A DNA stretch of 64,000 nt, from positions 120,246-184,245 of the forward strand of contig DHNQ01000016.1 in NCBI GenBank assembly GCA_002409595.1, read 5' to 3'. The notes beneath the pieces were generated by a model. The model did no database searches and was not told the origin of the DNA. It saw only the letters and a program-made list of their open reading frames with translations. Below, piece by piece: positions 25,918 through 35,587 of this stretch. Origin of the DNA: Dysgonomonas sp. UBA5412. GTDB lineage: Bacteria; Bacteroidota; Bacteroidia; Bacteroidales; Dysgonomonadaceae. Made by a program: the position numbers and the translations under genes. Positions within the stretch are counted from its first letter, which is position 1; the number at the start of each line of letters is the position of its first letter.

Positions 25918-26499
25918 TTATTCAATATGTATCAACTTATGTATTTGCAAACTAAGCCTCCATTGAGGATGTTTTTTTATCAAATCGACACAATAGGATA
26001 CATTATCTATATTTATCTTATCTCCATCGAAAACAGGACTCAAGAAATAATTGTCAGCTTGAGGAAAAACTGTAATATCGGGAACGGAATCGCCATATGT
26101 TATAGGCATCCGTATTTCGTGTGCAAAAGGAATACGTGACTTTATCGTTTCATATTGCTGCTTGGGGCTACATGTAATATAATCAATCAAAGACGGCACT
26201 TTTCGAGTTCCATTCGTTTCGATAGCCTGCTTATATCCACGATCGCGGAAGACAGCCAAATGATCATCCTTCAACTGAATAGTAGGCTCTCCACCTGTCC
26301 AGATAATCCATTTGCAAGGATATTTACCTATTTCTTCTAATATTTGATCAAGAGACATTTCCTGCCCTTCTTCAAAGTCAGTATCACAAAAGCTACAAGC
26401 CAGATTACACTTGGTTAGTCTTATAAAAATAGAAGCTTCGCCGGCACGCCCTCCCTCTCCTTGCAGAGAGTAAAATATCTCATTTACTATAAGCTTCAT
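25918..26499 (-). CDS. queE: 7-carboxy-7-deazaguanine synthase
   Basis: QueE is a radical SAM enzyme that converts 6-carboxytetrahydropterin to 7-carboxy-7-deazaguanine on the way to queuosine. The 193-residue protein shows FYSLQGEGGRAG at the N-terminus, the cluster motif CNLACSFCDTDF (C-x3-C-x2-C), TGGEPTIQ, and the IETNGT segment. Its start overlaps the end of queD by 20 bases, showing tight coupling. QueC and QueF are not in the window. Confidence 0.94.
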   Translation of the reverse strand: MKLIVNEIFYSLQGEGGRAGEASIFIRLTKCNLACSFCDTDFEEGQEMSLDQILEEIGKYPCKWIIWTGGEPTIQLKDDHLAVFRDRGYKQAIETNGTRKVPSLIDYITCSPKQQYETIKSRIPFAHEIRMPITYGDSVPDITVFPQADNYFLSPVFDGDKINIDNVSYCVDLIKKHPQWRLSLQIHKLIHIE

Positions 26500-26842
26500 A
26501 GATAGCTGTGGTCTTAGGAGTTTCCGATACTTCTACTGCATATAATTCGGGAATATCGGCTTTGAATACATCATACAGATAGCGAGCTATATTCTCGGCA
26601 GTGGGATTGAATGAAAAAATATCATTCAGATGCCTATGGTCTAACGTATCGTCTATATATTTCTTTATGCCATCCAATGCCCTATAATCTTTCACAAAGC
26701 CAATTTCATTCAGCTCTTCGGCATGCAGATGAACGGTAATTACATAATTGTGTCCGTGCAACCTCGAACAAGGATGCTCTTGAGGAAGTCCTCCGAGTAT
26801 ATGCGATGCCGAAAAGGCAAATTGTTTACTAATCTTATACAT
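26480..26842 (-). CDS. queD: 6-carboxy-5,6,7,8-tetrahydropterin synthase
   Basis: QueD makes 6-carboxytetrahydropterin from dihydroneopterin triphosphate, the step before QueE. The 120-residue protein has the zinc histidines in FSASHIL and LHGHNYVITVHL, the catalytic Cys in CSRLHGH, and the DHRHLND motif. It starts 3 bases after the stop of the S9 peptidase gene and overlaps queE by 20 bases, so all are in one transcript. Confidence 0.95.
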   Translation of the reverse strand: MYKISKQFAFSASHILGGLPQEHPCSRLHGHNYVITVHLHAEELNEIGFVKDYRALDGIKKYIDDTLDHRHLNDIFSFNPTAENIARYLYDVFKADIPELYAVEVSETPKTTAIYEAYSK

Positions 26843-26845
26843 ATC

Positions 26846-29002
26846 TTATTTTAAAAAATCATCGAAATAACGGGTTATATGTTCATGCAGATGAACTCTG
26901 TCTCGTCCAAGTACATTGTGTTCGTGTCCGGGATAAACAAAAAAATCGGGATGAGTTCCCTTTTTAACGGCACTATTCAAGAATTGAAGGCTATGCTGCA
27001 TTACTACCGTAGGATCTTCATCGCCATGAATAAGGAGCAAACGTCCTTTCAGATCTCCGGCACGCTCTACCATGTTAGAATTTTTATAGCCCTCGGGGTT
27101 TTCCTGAGGCGAGTCCATGTAACGTTCGCCATACATTATTTCATAATATTTCCAATCGGTCACAGGTCCTCCGGCTACACCAACTTTAAACGTTTCGGGA
27201 TGACGCAGCATAAGATTGAGAGTCATAAAGCCGCCAAAGCTCCAACCATGTACTCCGATTCTGTCAGCATCTACATAGGGTAAAGATTTGAGAAAATTTA
27301 CACCCGACATCTGATCCTGAGTTTCCACAACGCCGAGCTGACGATGAGTTATATTTTCAAAGTCTATCCCTCGGCTCAAAGTTCCTCTATTGTCGAGCGT
27401 AAAAACAATATACCCTTTCTCTGCCATGTATATATCCCATCCGCGAGCTTGCCCCATCCAAGAGTTGTCGACAAGCTGCGAATGCGGACCTCCGTATACA
27501 TACACTATAACAGGATATTTTTTTGTTTCATCAAAATTCAATGGTTTTATCAAACGATAATACAAATCTGCATTTCCATCGTCTGCCTTTATCGTACCCA
27601 GAGAAATCTGGGGCAATGTTACGTTTCGATAAGGATCTTTGGCCGTATGCCACACATAGCTTTTATTCGATTTTACATCTGCAATTGCTATCTTACCGGG
27701 ATTATATTGCGATGTATATCGGTCATATAAGTATTTGCCCGAACCACTCAAGGTAGCTGTGTGAACACCTTCTTCTTTAGACAGTAATTGTTTTTTACCA
27801 CTTTTCAGATTTTGTTTGTAAATATGCTTTTCTATCGGACTCTCTTCTGCGGATATATATAAAATATTCTCGCCTGAAGCATCGAAGCCCAGAAAAGAAG
27901 TCACATCCCATGCACCGGACGTAATTTGTTTCAACTGCTTACCTGCAATGTCGTAAAGGTAAAGATGATTAAATCCATCACGCTTACTGAACCACAAAAA
28001 TTTTGTAGGATCGTTTTTCAAAAAAACAATCGGAGTTTCGGGTTCTACATATTTAGCATGTGTTTCGGTAAACAAAGTATTCAATAACTTGCCGGTCGAG
28101 GCATCATAATTTCTAAGCACACAAGTATCTTGTCCTCTATTTAGCTCTGCTATATAAATACTCTTTTCATCGGGACTCCAAGCTATATTTGTCAAATATT
28201 TTTCTTTAGGCGTTCCTGTTTTTAAATATATTGTTTTTTGAGATTCTGGATCATAAACCCCGACTGTCACATGATGACTCTTCATACCCGCCATCGGATA
28301 TTTTATATCTTTCAGTGTTGCGATACGGGTAGATATATCAACCAAAGGATAGTCTGTTACCATAGTCTGATCCATTCTATAAAAGGCTAATTTCTTTCCT
28401 GATGGCGACCAGAAAGTACCTTTCGATATTCCAAATTCGTTACGGTGAACAGATTGCCCGACAACGATCTGGCTGTCGACTTCATTCGTCACAGCATACT
28501 CCTTGCCTTCAGGCGTTTGCACAAATAGATTATTCTTTTTGGTATAAGCCAGCATCCGACTTTTATCTGCCCAGTCGTGAAAACTCATTTTGTCAGTATT
28601 ACTAAACCGAGCAGTTATTGTTTTTTTTGTGATATCATAAAAATATAGCGTATCGGCTGTTATTACTAACAGATCATTCGAACGTGGAGATACAAACTTT
28701 ACCATGTTCAGACTTTTGGGCAATCGAGCCTCAAGATTAAGTCCTGCCTGCAAATCGGAAAGAGATAATAATACCTGAGGTTTATCTTTTTCTCCGGAAG
28801 GGGCTATCATTATCGAATCACCTTTCACGTATGTCAGTTTATCCTGCCACCAATCTATCTGGCGTGGTATTTCGGCACGATACTTGTTGAACGTTTTACC
28901 TCCGGGAATCAGATCTTCCAATGTTAGAGGAATTTCCTGACTATATGATTTCATTGGAAAAAGGATGCTAATTAGTAATATTAGTAAATTGACAGATTTC
29001 AT
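26846..29002 (-). CDS. ptpA: S9 family prolyl peptidase, close to prolyl tripeptidyl peptidase PtpA
   Basis: The 718-residue exported protein has a signal peptide (ending MKSYSQ), an eight-bladed propeller and a C-terminal alpha/beta hydrolase domain. The catalytic Ser is in GWSFGG (Ser588), with Asp663 in GDEDPT and His695 in GHEHNV. These offsets (75 and 107) equal those I recall for Porphyromonas gingivalis PtpA (Ser603, Asp678, His710). Glu621 in YYEIMYGERY and Glu189 in VHRNEFG fall at the positions of PtpA Glu636 and Glu205. Such enzymes release X-X-Pro tripeptides in the periplasm. Ordinary DPP IV is the alternative; its double Glu is NE here. First gene of an operon with queD, queE and rnz. 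Confidence 0.88.
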   Translation of the reverse strand: MKSVNLLILLISILFPMKSYSQEIPLTLEDLIPGGKTFNKYRAEIPRQIDWWQDKLTYVKGDSIMIAPSGEKDKPQVLLSLSDLQAGLNLEARLPKSLNMVKFVSPRSNDLLVITADTLYFYDITKKTITARFSNTDKMSFHDWADKSRMLAYTKKNNLFVQTPEGKEYAVTNEVDSQIVVGQSVHRNEFGISKGTFWSPSGKKLAFYRMDQTMVTDYPLVDISTRIATLKDIKYPMAGMKSHHVTVGVYDPESQKTIYLKTGTPKEKYLTNIAWSPDEKSIYIAELNRGQDTCVLRNYDASTGKLLNTLFTETHAKYVEPETPIVFLKNDPTKFLWFSKRDGFNHLYLYDIAGKQLKQITSGAWDVTSFLGFDASGENILYISAEESPIEKHIYKQNLKSGKKQLLSKEEGVHTATLSGSGKYLYDRYTSQYNPGKIAIADVKSNKSYVWHTAKDPYRNVTLPQISLGTIKADDGNADLYYRLIKPLNFDETKKYPVIVYVYGGPHSQLVDNSWMGQARGWDIYMAEKGYIVFTLDNRGTLSRGIDFENITHRQLGVVETQDQMSGVNFLKSLPYVDADRIGVHGWSFGGFMTLNLMLRHPETFKVGVAGGPVTDWKYYEIMYGERYMDSPQENPEGYKNSNMVERAGDLKGRLLLIHGDEDPTVVMQHSLQFLNSAVKKGTHPDFFVYPGHEHNVLGRDRVHLHEHITRYFDDFLK

Positions 29003-29026
29003 ATAAGATTCTTAATTTAAAGATTA

Positions 29027-29034
29027 CAAAGATA
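29027..29034 (-). promoter_or_regulatory. -7 promoter element of the ptpA-queD-queE-rnz operon
   Basis: Minus-strand TATCTTTG, exact consensus, 25 bases before the ATG at 29002. A TTTG at 29062-29059 lies 24 bases upstream, a little far for the -33. Confidence 0.55.
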
Positions 29035-29178
29035 ATCATTTTATATGTTGTCTTTTTACAAAACAAAGTGCTATTAGCTTTTTAAAGACTTACAAAGTAA
29101 CAAAAATGAACAACAAGCAGTTTTAGTTAATTTTTTTTAGAACAATTTCATTTTTTAAACGTTTTACAAAATAATGGC

Positions 29179-29186
29179 TATCTTTG
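29179..29186 (+). promoter_or_regulatory. -7 promoter element of the TlpA-like gene
   Basis: TATCTTTG, exact consensus, 45 bases before the ATG at 29231. No clear -33 match. Confidence 0.5.
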
Positions 29187-29230
29187 TACGTTACACATAA
29201 AGGCAAGTTCTTACTATATATATTGCAAAA

Positions 29231-30367
29231 ATGAGAAGACTCAGAATATCATTCTACACAGGATTTTTATTATTATTTATTGCTGTAGCAATATCTTCTT
29301 GCGACAGAGATAAAACCTCATATAAAATTTCGGGACAGTTGGAAAATGTTTCGGGACACTATTTTTATATGTCTCGCGAGTCGGGAGATTCTGTAATAAT
29401 AGACACTGTGCCAGTCAATGATAAAGGAGAGTTTACATTCAAAGGAGTAGTAGACACCTTAACTGAGGTATCGTTATATTTCAATCAAAACACAAAGAGC
29501 ACGTATATACTTGTAGACAAGGGATTAGATATAGAGTTGAAAGGAGACGTACTATTCCCCGACCTAATAGAAGTAAAGGGCGGTGATGTAAATAATGATC
29601 TGACAAGCTTCAAAAATAAAAACAAAGACCTTCTAAAAACCCGTGCCGATATATTAAACATGGCTCAAAAGGGTATAATCAATAGCGATAGCCTCGTAGT
29701 AAAAGACTATGTGGTTGAGCTGAAAAACATCAATTTTGAACTTTCCAATATTGCAGCAGCATACATTAAATCCAATCCTGACAAGATAGCAAGCGTTATG
29801 TTGATGAACACTTTTTTCAAGGATGAAAGTTCTATTCCTCGCCTAGACGAAGGGCTTGCCATGTTGAAAGGAAAAGCGGTAGACTTTTATATAACTGCTG
29901 ATCTTAGGCATTTCAGAGATAAGGTAAAAATGTCTGCAGTAAACTCTATGGCCCCAAATTTTGTTTTGGAAGATACAAAAGGCAAAAAGGTACAATTCTC
30001 TGATTACAGAGGAAAATATGTATTATTAACGTTTGTAGCCACCACTTGTGAGATATGCAGAGACGAAAAAGCAGAGGCTGTTAAAACTTACAATGAATTG
30101 AAGAAACAAAAACAGAATATTGAATTTATTACCATCATTAAGGATATAGAAGAAGTTCCGGTTTCATCATATACATCCGATTCTATCAAATGGGCAGTAC
30201 TACCAGTAACAGGAGGATGGGCTGCAAAACAATTTGACGCATACAATATCCGTGAAATTCCTTACAACATATTAATTTCCCCAACAGGATTAATATTAGA
30301 GAGGGATATACCACTGGAGGCTGTTGGCAAAAAGATGGAAGATCTGACCAAAGGCTCACAAAAATAA
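29231..30367 (+). CDS. TlpA/AhpC-like thiol-disulfide lipoprotein with DUF4369-type N-domain
   Basis: The 378-residue product has a signal peptide with lipobox ending SSC. An N-terminal beta domain (YKISGQLENVSGHYFYMSRE, GEFTFKGVV) resembles DUF4369, then a helical linker, then a thioredoxin-like domain from about residue 240 (NFVLEDTKGKKVQFSDYRGKYVLLTF) with redox motif CEIC. The classic TlpA motif is CPPC or CxxC after W; the Trp is replaced by T here (ATTCEIC). It is likely membrane-anchored in the periplasm and reduces or resolves disulfides; the partner is unknown. Confidence 0.85.
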   Translation: MRRLRISFYTGFLLLFIAVAISSCDRDKTSYKISGQLENVSGHYFYMSRESGDSVIIDTVPVNDKGEFTFKGVVDTLTEVSLYFNQNTKSTYILVDKGLDIELKGDVLFPDLIEVKGGDVNNDLTSFKNKNKDLLKTRADILNMAQKGIINSDSLVVKDYVVELKNINFELSNIAAAYIKSNPDKIASVMLMNTFFKDESSIPRLDEGLAMLKGKAVDFYITADLRHFRDKVKMSAVNSMAPNFVLEDTKGKKVQFSDYRGKYVLLTFVATTCEICRDEKAEAVKTYNELKKQKQNIEFITIIKDIEEVPVSSYTSDSIKWAVLPVTGGWAAKQFDAYNIREIPYNILISPTGLILERDIPLEAVGKKMEDLTKGSQK

Positions 30368-30431
30368 AAGAGGAGTAGCCATTATTCCTTTATTTTCTTT
30401 ACATTTGCTTTACAATGTATTTAAATATTGA

Positions 30432-31976
30432 ATGTTAGTAAAAGTTTTTGGTGCGGCCGTACAAGGAATAAGCGCTAACCTGATCACAATAGAAGTAAAT
30501 TGCTCGAAGGGTATTAAATTCATGTTGGTAGGTCTTCCCGATGCTTCGGTAAAAGAGAGCCACGAACGCATAGTTTCAGCACTTCAGGTTAATGGTTATA
30601 AATTCCCGAGACAACAGGTTGTCATTAACATGTCTCCGGCAGACATACGCAAAGAAGGGACAGCATACGACCTGCCTTTAGCAATAGGGATACTTGCAGC
30701 ATCAGATTCTATAAGCAACCAAGAATTAGAGAATTACATTATAATGGGAGAGCTTTCTCTGGATGGTAGCATTTTACCCATCAAAGGAGTTTTGCCAATT
30801 GCAATAAAAGCACGTGAACTGGGATTTAAGGGAATTATCCTACCGGCAAAGAATGCTAAAGAAGCCGCAGTAGTAAATAATCTCGATGTTTACGGTGTTA
30901 ATAAGATCAACGAAGTAGTAGACTTCTTCAATAAGAAGAATGACTTAGATAAAACAACTGTCGACACCAGAGCCGAATTTAATAATGCTCAACAATCTTT
31001 CGAATTCGATTTTTCAGACGTCAAAGGACAAGAAAATGTAAAGCGAGCTTTAGAAGTGGCAGCAGCAGGAGGACACAATCTTATCATGATAGGACCTCCC
31101 GGCGCAGGAAAATCTATGATGGCAAAGCGTATGCCGTCAATACTACCTCCTTTTACATTACATGAGGCTTTAGAAACGACGAAGATACATAGCGTAGCCG
31201 GTAAGATAGGCAACGAAACCTCACTTATGAGCAGACGTCCTTTTCGCAGTCCGCACCATACCATCTCGGATGTAGCGTTGGTCGGAGGCGGAGCATATCC
31301 TCAGCCCGGAGAAATAAGTCTGGCACATAATGGAGTCTTATTCTTGGACGAACTGCCTGAGTTTGGACGAAGTGTGCTGGAAGTCATGCGTCAGCCACTT
31401 GAAGATAGAAAGATTTCGATTTCAAGATCAAGATTTACCGTAGAATATCCGGCTAGTTTTATGCTAGTATCCTCGATGAATCCATGCCCGTGCGGATACT
31501 ATAATCATCCGGAAAAGGAGTGTGTATGTGCAAATGGTGCAGTACAGAAATATCTCAACAAGATATCAGGTCCGTTACTAGACCGCATAGATATACATAT
31601 AGAAATAATACCTGTTCCGTTCGAGAAGATATCGGACAAACAGCCGGCGGAAGCAAGCAGTGCAATAAGAGAAAGAGTTATAAAAGCTAGAGAAAGACAA
31701 GCTTTGAGATTCAAAAATGAGGATGGCATATATTGCAATGCGCAGATGACGCCCAAATTATTGACAAAGTATACATCGCCTGATAATACGGGATTAAATC
31801 TTCTGAAAACAGCGATGAATACGTTTAATTTGTCAGCGCGGGCATACGACAGAATACTCAAAGTATCGCGTACTATTGCCGATCTGGATAATTCAGAGCA
31901 GGTGCAATCAAAACATTTGGCGGAAGCGATCAACTATAGAAACTTAGATAGGGAGTCTTGGGCTACAAAAAGTTAA
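30432..31976 (+). CDS. comM: YifB/ComM family Mg-chelatase-like AAA ATPase
   Basis: ComM is a hexameric helicase that promotes branch migration during natural transformation in gammaproteobacteria; the homologue is widespread. The 514-residue protein has an N-terminal Lon-like domain (VGLPDASVKESHERI), Walker A GPPGAGKS, Walker B LFLDELPEF and the SSMNPCPCGYYN cysteine motif with a second CVC further on. Family length is normal. Transformation in this host is not established, so the call is by family. It sits 64 bases after the TlpA-like gene. Confidence 0.94.
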   Translation: MLVKVFGAAVQGISANLITIEVNCSKGIKFMLVGLPDASVKESHERIVSALQVNGYKFPRQQVVINMSPADIRKEGTAYDLPLAIGILAASDSISNQELENYIIMGELSLDGSILPIKGVLPIAIKARELGFKGIILPAKNAKEAAVVNNLDVYGVNKINEVVDFFNKKNDLDKTTVDTRAEFNNAQQSFEFDFSDVKGQENVKRALEVAAAGGHNLIMIGPPGAGKSMMAKRMPSILPPFTLHEALETTKIHSVAGKIGNETSLMSRRPFRSPHHTISDVALVGGGAYPQPGEISLAHNGVLFLDELPEFGRSVLEVMRQPLEDRKISISRSRFTVEYPASFMLVSSMNPCPCGYYNHPEKECVCANGAVQKYLNKISGPLLDRIDIHIEIIPVPFEKISDKQPAEASSAIRERVIKARERQALRFKNEDGIYCNAQMTPKLLTKYTSPDNTGLNLLKTAMNTFNLSARAYDRILKVSRTIADLDNSEQVQSKHLAEAINYRNLDRESWATKS

Positions 31977-32004
31977 TTAATAAACTAAAAAGATATATTC
32001 AATT

Positions 32005-32610
32005 ATGAAATTTACGGATTTAAGTAATTCTATCTTCGAGAAAACCATAAACGATTATCATAAATCGGATAATGTAGACACACCTATACAAAATCCTTAT
32101 AAGGAAAAAACAATAGAATATTTTCTATATCTGAAAAATTGGATAGATACAGTGCAATGGCATTTGGAAGATATTATTCGCGATCCCAAAATAGATCCGG
32201 CAGAAGCTCTTCTTATAAAAAGAAGAATAGACAAATCGAATCAGGACAGAACGGACTTGGTAGAACTGATTGACAGCTATTTTTTAGATAAATATAAAGA
32301 TATCGAAGCCGTTCATAGCGCACGCATCAACACCGAAAGTCCGGCATGGGCTATTGACCGCTTATCTATCCTTGCTCTTAAAATATATCATATGCAACAA
32401 GAGACGTTGAGAGAAGATGCTTCTGACGAACATAAAGAGCAGGCTGCAAAAAAACTTCAGGTTCTATTGACTCAACGAGTAGATTTATCGACAGCAATAG
32501 AAGAACTGCTTGAAGATATAGAGACAGGCAAAAAATATATGAAAGTATATAAACAGATGAAGATGTATAATGACCCTAGCCTGAACCCTGTATTATACGG
32601 TAAATCCTAA
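32005..32610 (+). CDS. DUF4254 domain protein
   Basis: The 201-residue all-helical protein matches DUF4254, found in Bacteroidota next to heptosyltransferase-like genes. Landmarks are QNPYKEKTIEYFLYLKNWID, WHLEDIIRDPKIDP, RIDKSNQDRTDLVE and the SPAWAIDRLSILALKIYHM core. It has no signal peptide. Its biochemical role is unknown; the constant association with GT9 enzymes suggests help in surface-glycan assembly. The GT9 gene follows after 40 bases. Confidence 0.82.
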   Translation: MKFTDLSNSIFEKTINDYHKSDNVDTPIQNPYKEKTIEYFLYLKNWIDTVQWHLEDIIRDPKIDPAEALLIKRRIDKSNQDRTDLVELIDSYFLDKYKDIEAVHSARINTESPAWAIDRLSILALKIYHMQQETLREDASDEHKEQAAKKLQVLLTQRVDLSTAIEELLEDIETGKKYMKVYKQMKMYNDPSLNPVLYGKS

Positions 32611-32650
32611 TTTTGACTTTTACAAATTTATAAAGGACACTTTTTCTATT

Positions 32651-33691
32651 ATGCCAAAAGTATTGGTTATACGGATTTCTTCATTTGGAGACGTAGCAAT
32701 GCTAGTACCGGTTGTATATTCAGCAGCAGCTAAATATCCTCAAGTCCGCTTTTCAGTAATGACAAGAAAAGCATTTGCTCCATTATTCGAAAATCTGGGG
32801 TTTAACATCAGTGTAATACCTCTCGATATTAAGAACTATCATAAAGGAATACGAGGTTATTTCAGAGTGATGAAACGAGTTATGTCCGTAGGTTTTACGC
32901 ATGTGGCAGACGAGCATGATGTTTTACGGTCGAAGGCCGTGCGCCATATGATGCAATTAACAGGACGCAAAGTCGCACACATAGACAAGGGTAGAAAAGA
33001 AAAGAAATATGCGATAGAGCATAAACAGCTATCTCCTCCTCTCAGACCTACAATAGAACGTTATCAAGACGTATTCGACAAATTGGGATTTCCGGCACCA
33101 ATGACATTTAAGAACTTCTTTGATTTTATCCCGAGAGATTTTTTTCGATTGAAGGCTGTTGCGACTAAAAAAACGGGAAAATGGATAGGAATAGCCCCTT
33201 TTGCAAAGCACAAAGGAAAAATATATCCTTTAGAAAAGATGGAAAAAGTTGTAGAACTTCTTTCTAAAGATGAGGATACAACAATATTTCTATTTGGAGC
33301 AGGAAAGCAAGAAAAGGAGATTCTTTCCCGCTGGGAGAAAAAACTTCCAAGAATTGTCAATGTCACCGGAAAACTCAATCTTCAGAATGAGCTTTTGTTG
33401 ATCTCTTATTTAGATGTGATGTTATCTATGGACTCAGCCAATATGCATTTAGCCTCATTAGTAGAAGTACCCGTTGTTTCTATTTGGGGAGCAACACATC
33501 CGGCGATAGGATTTTATGGATTCAGACAAGATATCGAAAATGCAATACAGGTAAATGATCTGGATTGCCGTCCATGTTCTGTCTATGGAGAATTACCGTG
33601 TATAAGATACGATTATGCTTGTATGGGACAGATCAGTGAACAAATGGTTGTTGATCGCATTCATAAAGTATTGAATAAAAAAGAATCATGA
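32651..33691 (+). CDS. glycosyltransferase family 9 (heptosyltransferase-like)
   Basis: GT9 enzymes add heptose or other sugars to the lipopolysaccharide inner core at the inner membrane's cytoplasmic face. The 346-residue GT-B protein shows the N-terminal VIRISSFGDVAMLVPV, the nucleotide-sugar loop of the second domain (SMDSANMHLASL), VVSIWGATHPAIG and a C-terminal DCRPCSVYG/C cluster typical of the family. The sugar cannot be read from sequence. Its stop overlaps the next start (ATGA, 33688-33691). Confidence 0.92.
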   Translation: MPKVLVIRISSFGDVAMLVPVVYSAAAKYPQVRFSVMTRKAFAPLFENLGFNISVIPLDIKNYHKGIRGYFRVMKRVMSVGFTHVADEHDVLRSKAVRHMMQLTGRKVAHIDKGRKEKKYAIEHKQLSPPLRPTIERYQDVFDKLGFPAPMTFKNFFDFIPRDFFRLKAVATKKTGKWIGIAPFAKHKGKIYPLEKMEKVVELLSKDEDTTIFLFGAGKQEKEILSRWEKKLPRIVNVTGKLNLQNELLLISYLDVMLSMDSANMHLASLVEVPVVSIWGATHPAIGFYGFRQDIENAIQVNDLDCRPCSVYGELPCIRYDYACMGQISEQMVVDRIHKVLNKKES

Positions 33692-34812
33692 AAATCGCAA
33701 TTCTTTCACCATTCTACCCTTATAGAGGAGGATTGGCACAATTAAACGCCAGACTTTTTTCCGAATTAGCAAAAAGGGATGAGGTGAAAGCCTTTACATT
33801 TACAACCTTATACCCGACATTCCTCTTTCCTGGTAAAACACAGTTTGTGACTACCGATGACACTGCAACAGTCATAGACAGTGAAAGGATATTAAGCAGT
33901 ATCAATCCTATATCTTATATTCGTACAGCACGTCGAATAAATCAATACAATCCTGACGTACTGATAATTCCATATTGGATGTCATTTCTGGCTCCTGTAT
34001 TTGGAACAGTATGTATGTTTCTAAAAAAAAGAATAAAGGTAGTGTCTCTCGTACATAATGCTATCTCGCACGAGCGTACTTTGATAGAGAAGCCTCTAGC
34101 TAAGTTTTTCTTTAATAAATGTGATGCTTTCATCGTAATGAGCGATCCGGTAAAGAATGACTTGATGTATTTGAGGAAAGATGCACAGATATTACTGCAA
34201 CCGCATCCTATATATGATCATTATGGAGATCGCATAGACCGTACAACGGCATGTAATAATTTAGGAATCAGAACAGACAAAAAGAATTTGCTGTTTTTTG
34301 GATTAATAAGGGATTATAAAGGACTCGATATACTCATCGACTCCATGCAATATTTGGACAAAAGCTATCAACTGGTAATTGCAGGCGAAAGCTATGGCAG
34401 CTTTGAGAAATATCAGGTATTGATAGATGCTTCACCTTTAAAAGATAATATCGTGGTTATGGAGCAATACATTCCCGATAGCATGGTTCCCGATCTATTT
34501 TCGGCAGCAGACGTATTAGTCCTACCCTACCGATCAGCAACACAAAGCGGTGTAGTAGCACTAGCTTATCAGATGGAATTGCCCATGATAGCAACTAACG
34601 TCGGAGCATTGGGTAGCACCCTGATCGATGCGGGAACGGGGCTTGTAGTATCAAATATCACCGCAGAAGCTATTTCTTCGGGCATAAAAGATTTTTTCGA
34701 AACTAATCTGCAATCAGAGTATAAAGAGAACATAAAAAAAGAAAAGAAAAGACTATCCTGGAATAGTTTTGCAACATCCGTAGAATCTTTTCTTTCAGAT
34801 TTATCTATTTAG
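33688..34812 (+). CDS. GT4-like glycosyltransferase
   Basis: The 374-residue GT-B enzyme opens with ILSPFYPYRGGLAQLN and has an LFFGLIRDYKGLDILI donor-domain start, DVLVLPYRSATQSGVVALAY with the E/G-rich donor site, and a GTGLVVSN loop. This is the glycogen-synthase-like GT4 pattern. It starts inside the stop of the GT9 gene, so the two should act in the same glycan. It converges on the GT2 gene, leaving 14 bases between stops. Confidence 0.9.
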   Translation: MKIAILSPFYPYRGGLAQLNARLFSELAKRDEVKAFTFTTLYPTFLFPGKTQFVTTDDTATVIDSERILSSINPISYIRTARRINQYNPDVLIIPYWMSFLAPVFGTVCMFLKKRIKVVSLVHNAISHERTLIEKPLAKFFFNKCDAFIVMSDPVKNDLMYLRKDAQILLQPHPIYDHYGDRIDRTTACNNLGIRTDKKNLLFFGLIRDYKGLDILIDSMQYLDKSYQLVIAGESYGSFEKYQVLIDASPLKDNIVVMEQYIPDSMVPDLFSAADVLVLPYRSATQSGVVALAYQMELPMIATNVGALGSTLIDAGTGLVVSNITAEAISSGIKDFFETNLQSEYKENIKKEKKRLSWNSFATSVESFLSDLSI

Positions 34813-34826
34813 AATTTACGTCATTC

Positions 34827-35543
34827 TTAGTTCACTCGGAACAAACCGTATTTAAGCATACAAATAAATGCTCTCAGACCATCTCTCCAGCCAATTTTCT
34901 TACCTTCTTCGTATGTACGTCCATAATAGGATATACCTACTTCGTAGATTCTGACATTAGGATGGCGGGCTACCTTTGCGGTAACTTCAGGCTCGAAACC
35001 AAAACGTCTTTCTTTCAACGGAATAGATTTTATAATGTCAGAACGGAATAGTTTATAACATGTCTCCATATCCGTCAGATTGAGATTAGTAAACATATTA
35101 GAAACGAATGTCAGCATCTTGTTACCGATAGAATGCCAGAAGAAAAGAATACGATGCGGATTTCCCCCCATAAAGCGAGATCCAAATACAACATCGGCAA
35201 ATCCTGTAACAACAGGTTTTAACAGTATATTATATTCCTCAGGGTCATATTCCAAGTCTGCATCCTGAATGATTATATAATCGCCCGTAGCTTCTTTTAT
35301 TCCACGATGAAGGGCAGCACCCTTTCCCATATTTACAGGCTGTTCATATAATTTCATATCTGCTTCCGGATGATTAGCAATATATGTCTTTACCACTTCG
35401 ACAGTATCATCTTTTGAACAATCGTTAACGATAAGAATTTCTTTTTTAAATTCATTTATCAGATTCACCGACAGAACCTTATCTAATATCAGATGAATAG
35501 TCTTAGCTTCATTATAAGCCGGAATAACAATTGAAAGTTTCAT
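34827..35543 (-). CDS. GT2 family glycosyltransferase (dolichyl-phosphate mannose synthase-like)
   Basis: The 238-residue GT-A enzyme begins LSIVIPAYNEAKTIHL, has the DADLEYDP metal motif (DxD type) and the AALHRGIKEATGDYI segment, and lacks C-terminal membrane helices. Close relatives transfer a sugar from a nucleotide donor to a lipid carrier. It lies 44 bases downstream of the UDP-glucuronate decarboxylase gene on the same strand. It may use that enzyme's UDP-xylose, but this is inference. Confidence 0.88.
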   Translation of the reverse strand: MKLSIVIPAYNEAKTIHLILDKVLSVNLINEFKKEILIVNDCSKDDTVEVVKTYIANHPEADMKLYEQPVNMGKGAALHRGIKEATGDYIIIQDADLEYDPEEYNILLKPVVTGFADVVFGSRFMGGNPHRILFFWHSIGNKMLTFVSNMFTNLNLTDMETCYKLFRSDIIKSIPLKERRFGFEPEVTAKVARHPNVRIYEVGISYYGRTYEEGKKIGWRDGLRAFICMLKYGLFRVN

Positions 35544-35587
35544 TTTTTTAATTATGTAATAGTTTGTAAGTCTTCAGTTTAAAAATA

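Noticed and set aside
26843..29230. preQ1 riboswitch for the que genes
   Set aside because: The que genes are internal to an operon headed by a peptidase, and the promoter-proximal leader is about 20 bases; no pseudoknot-like pattern was seen.
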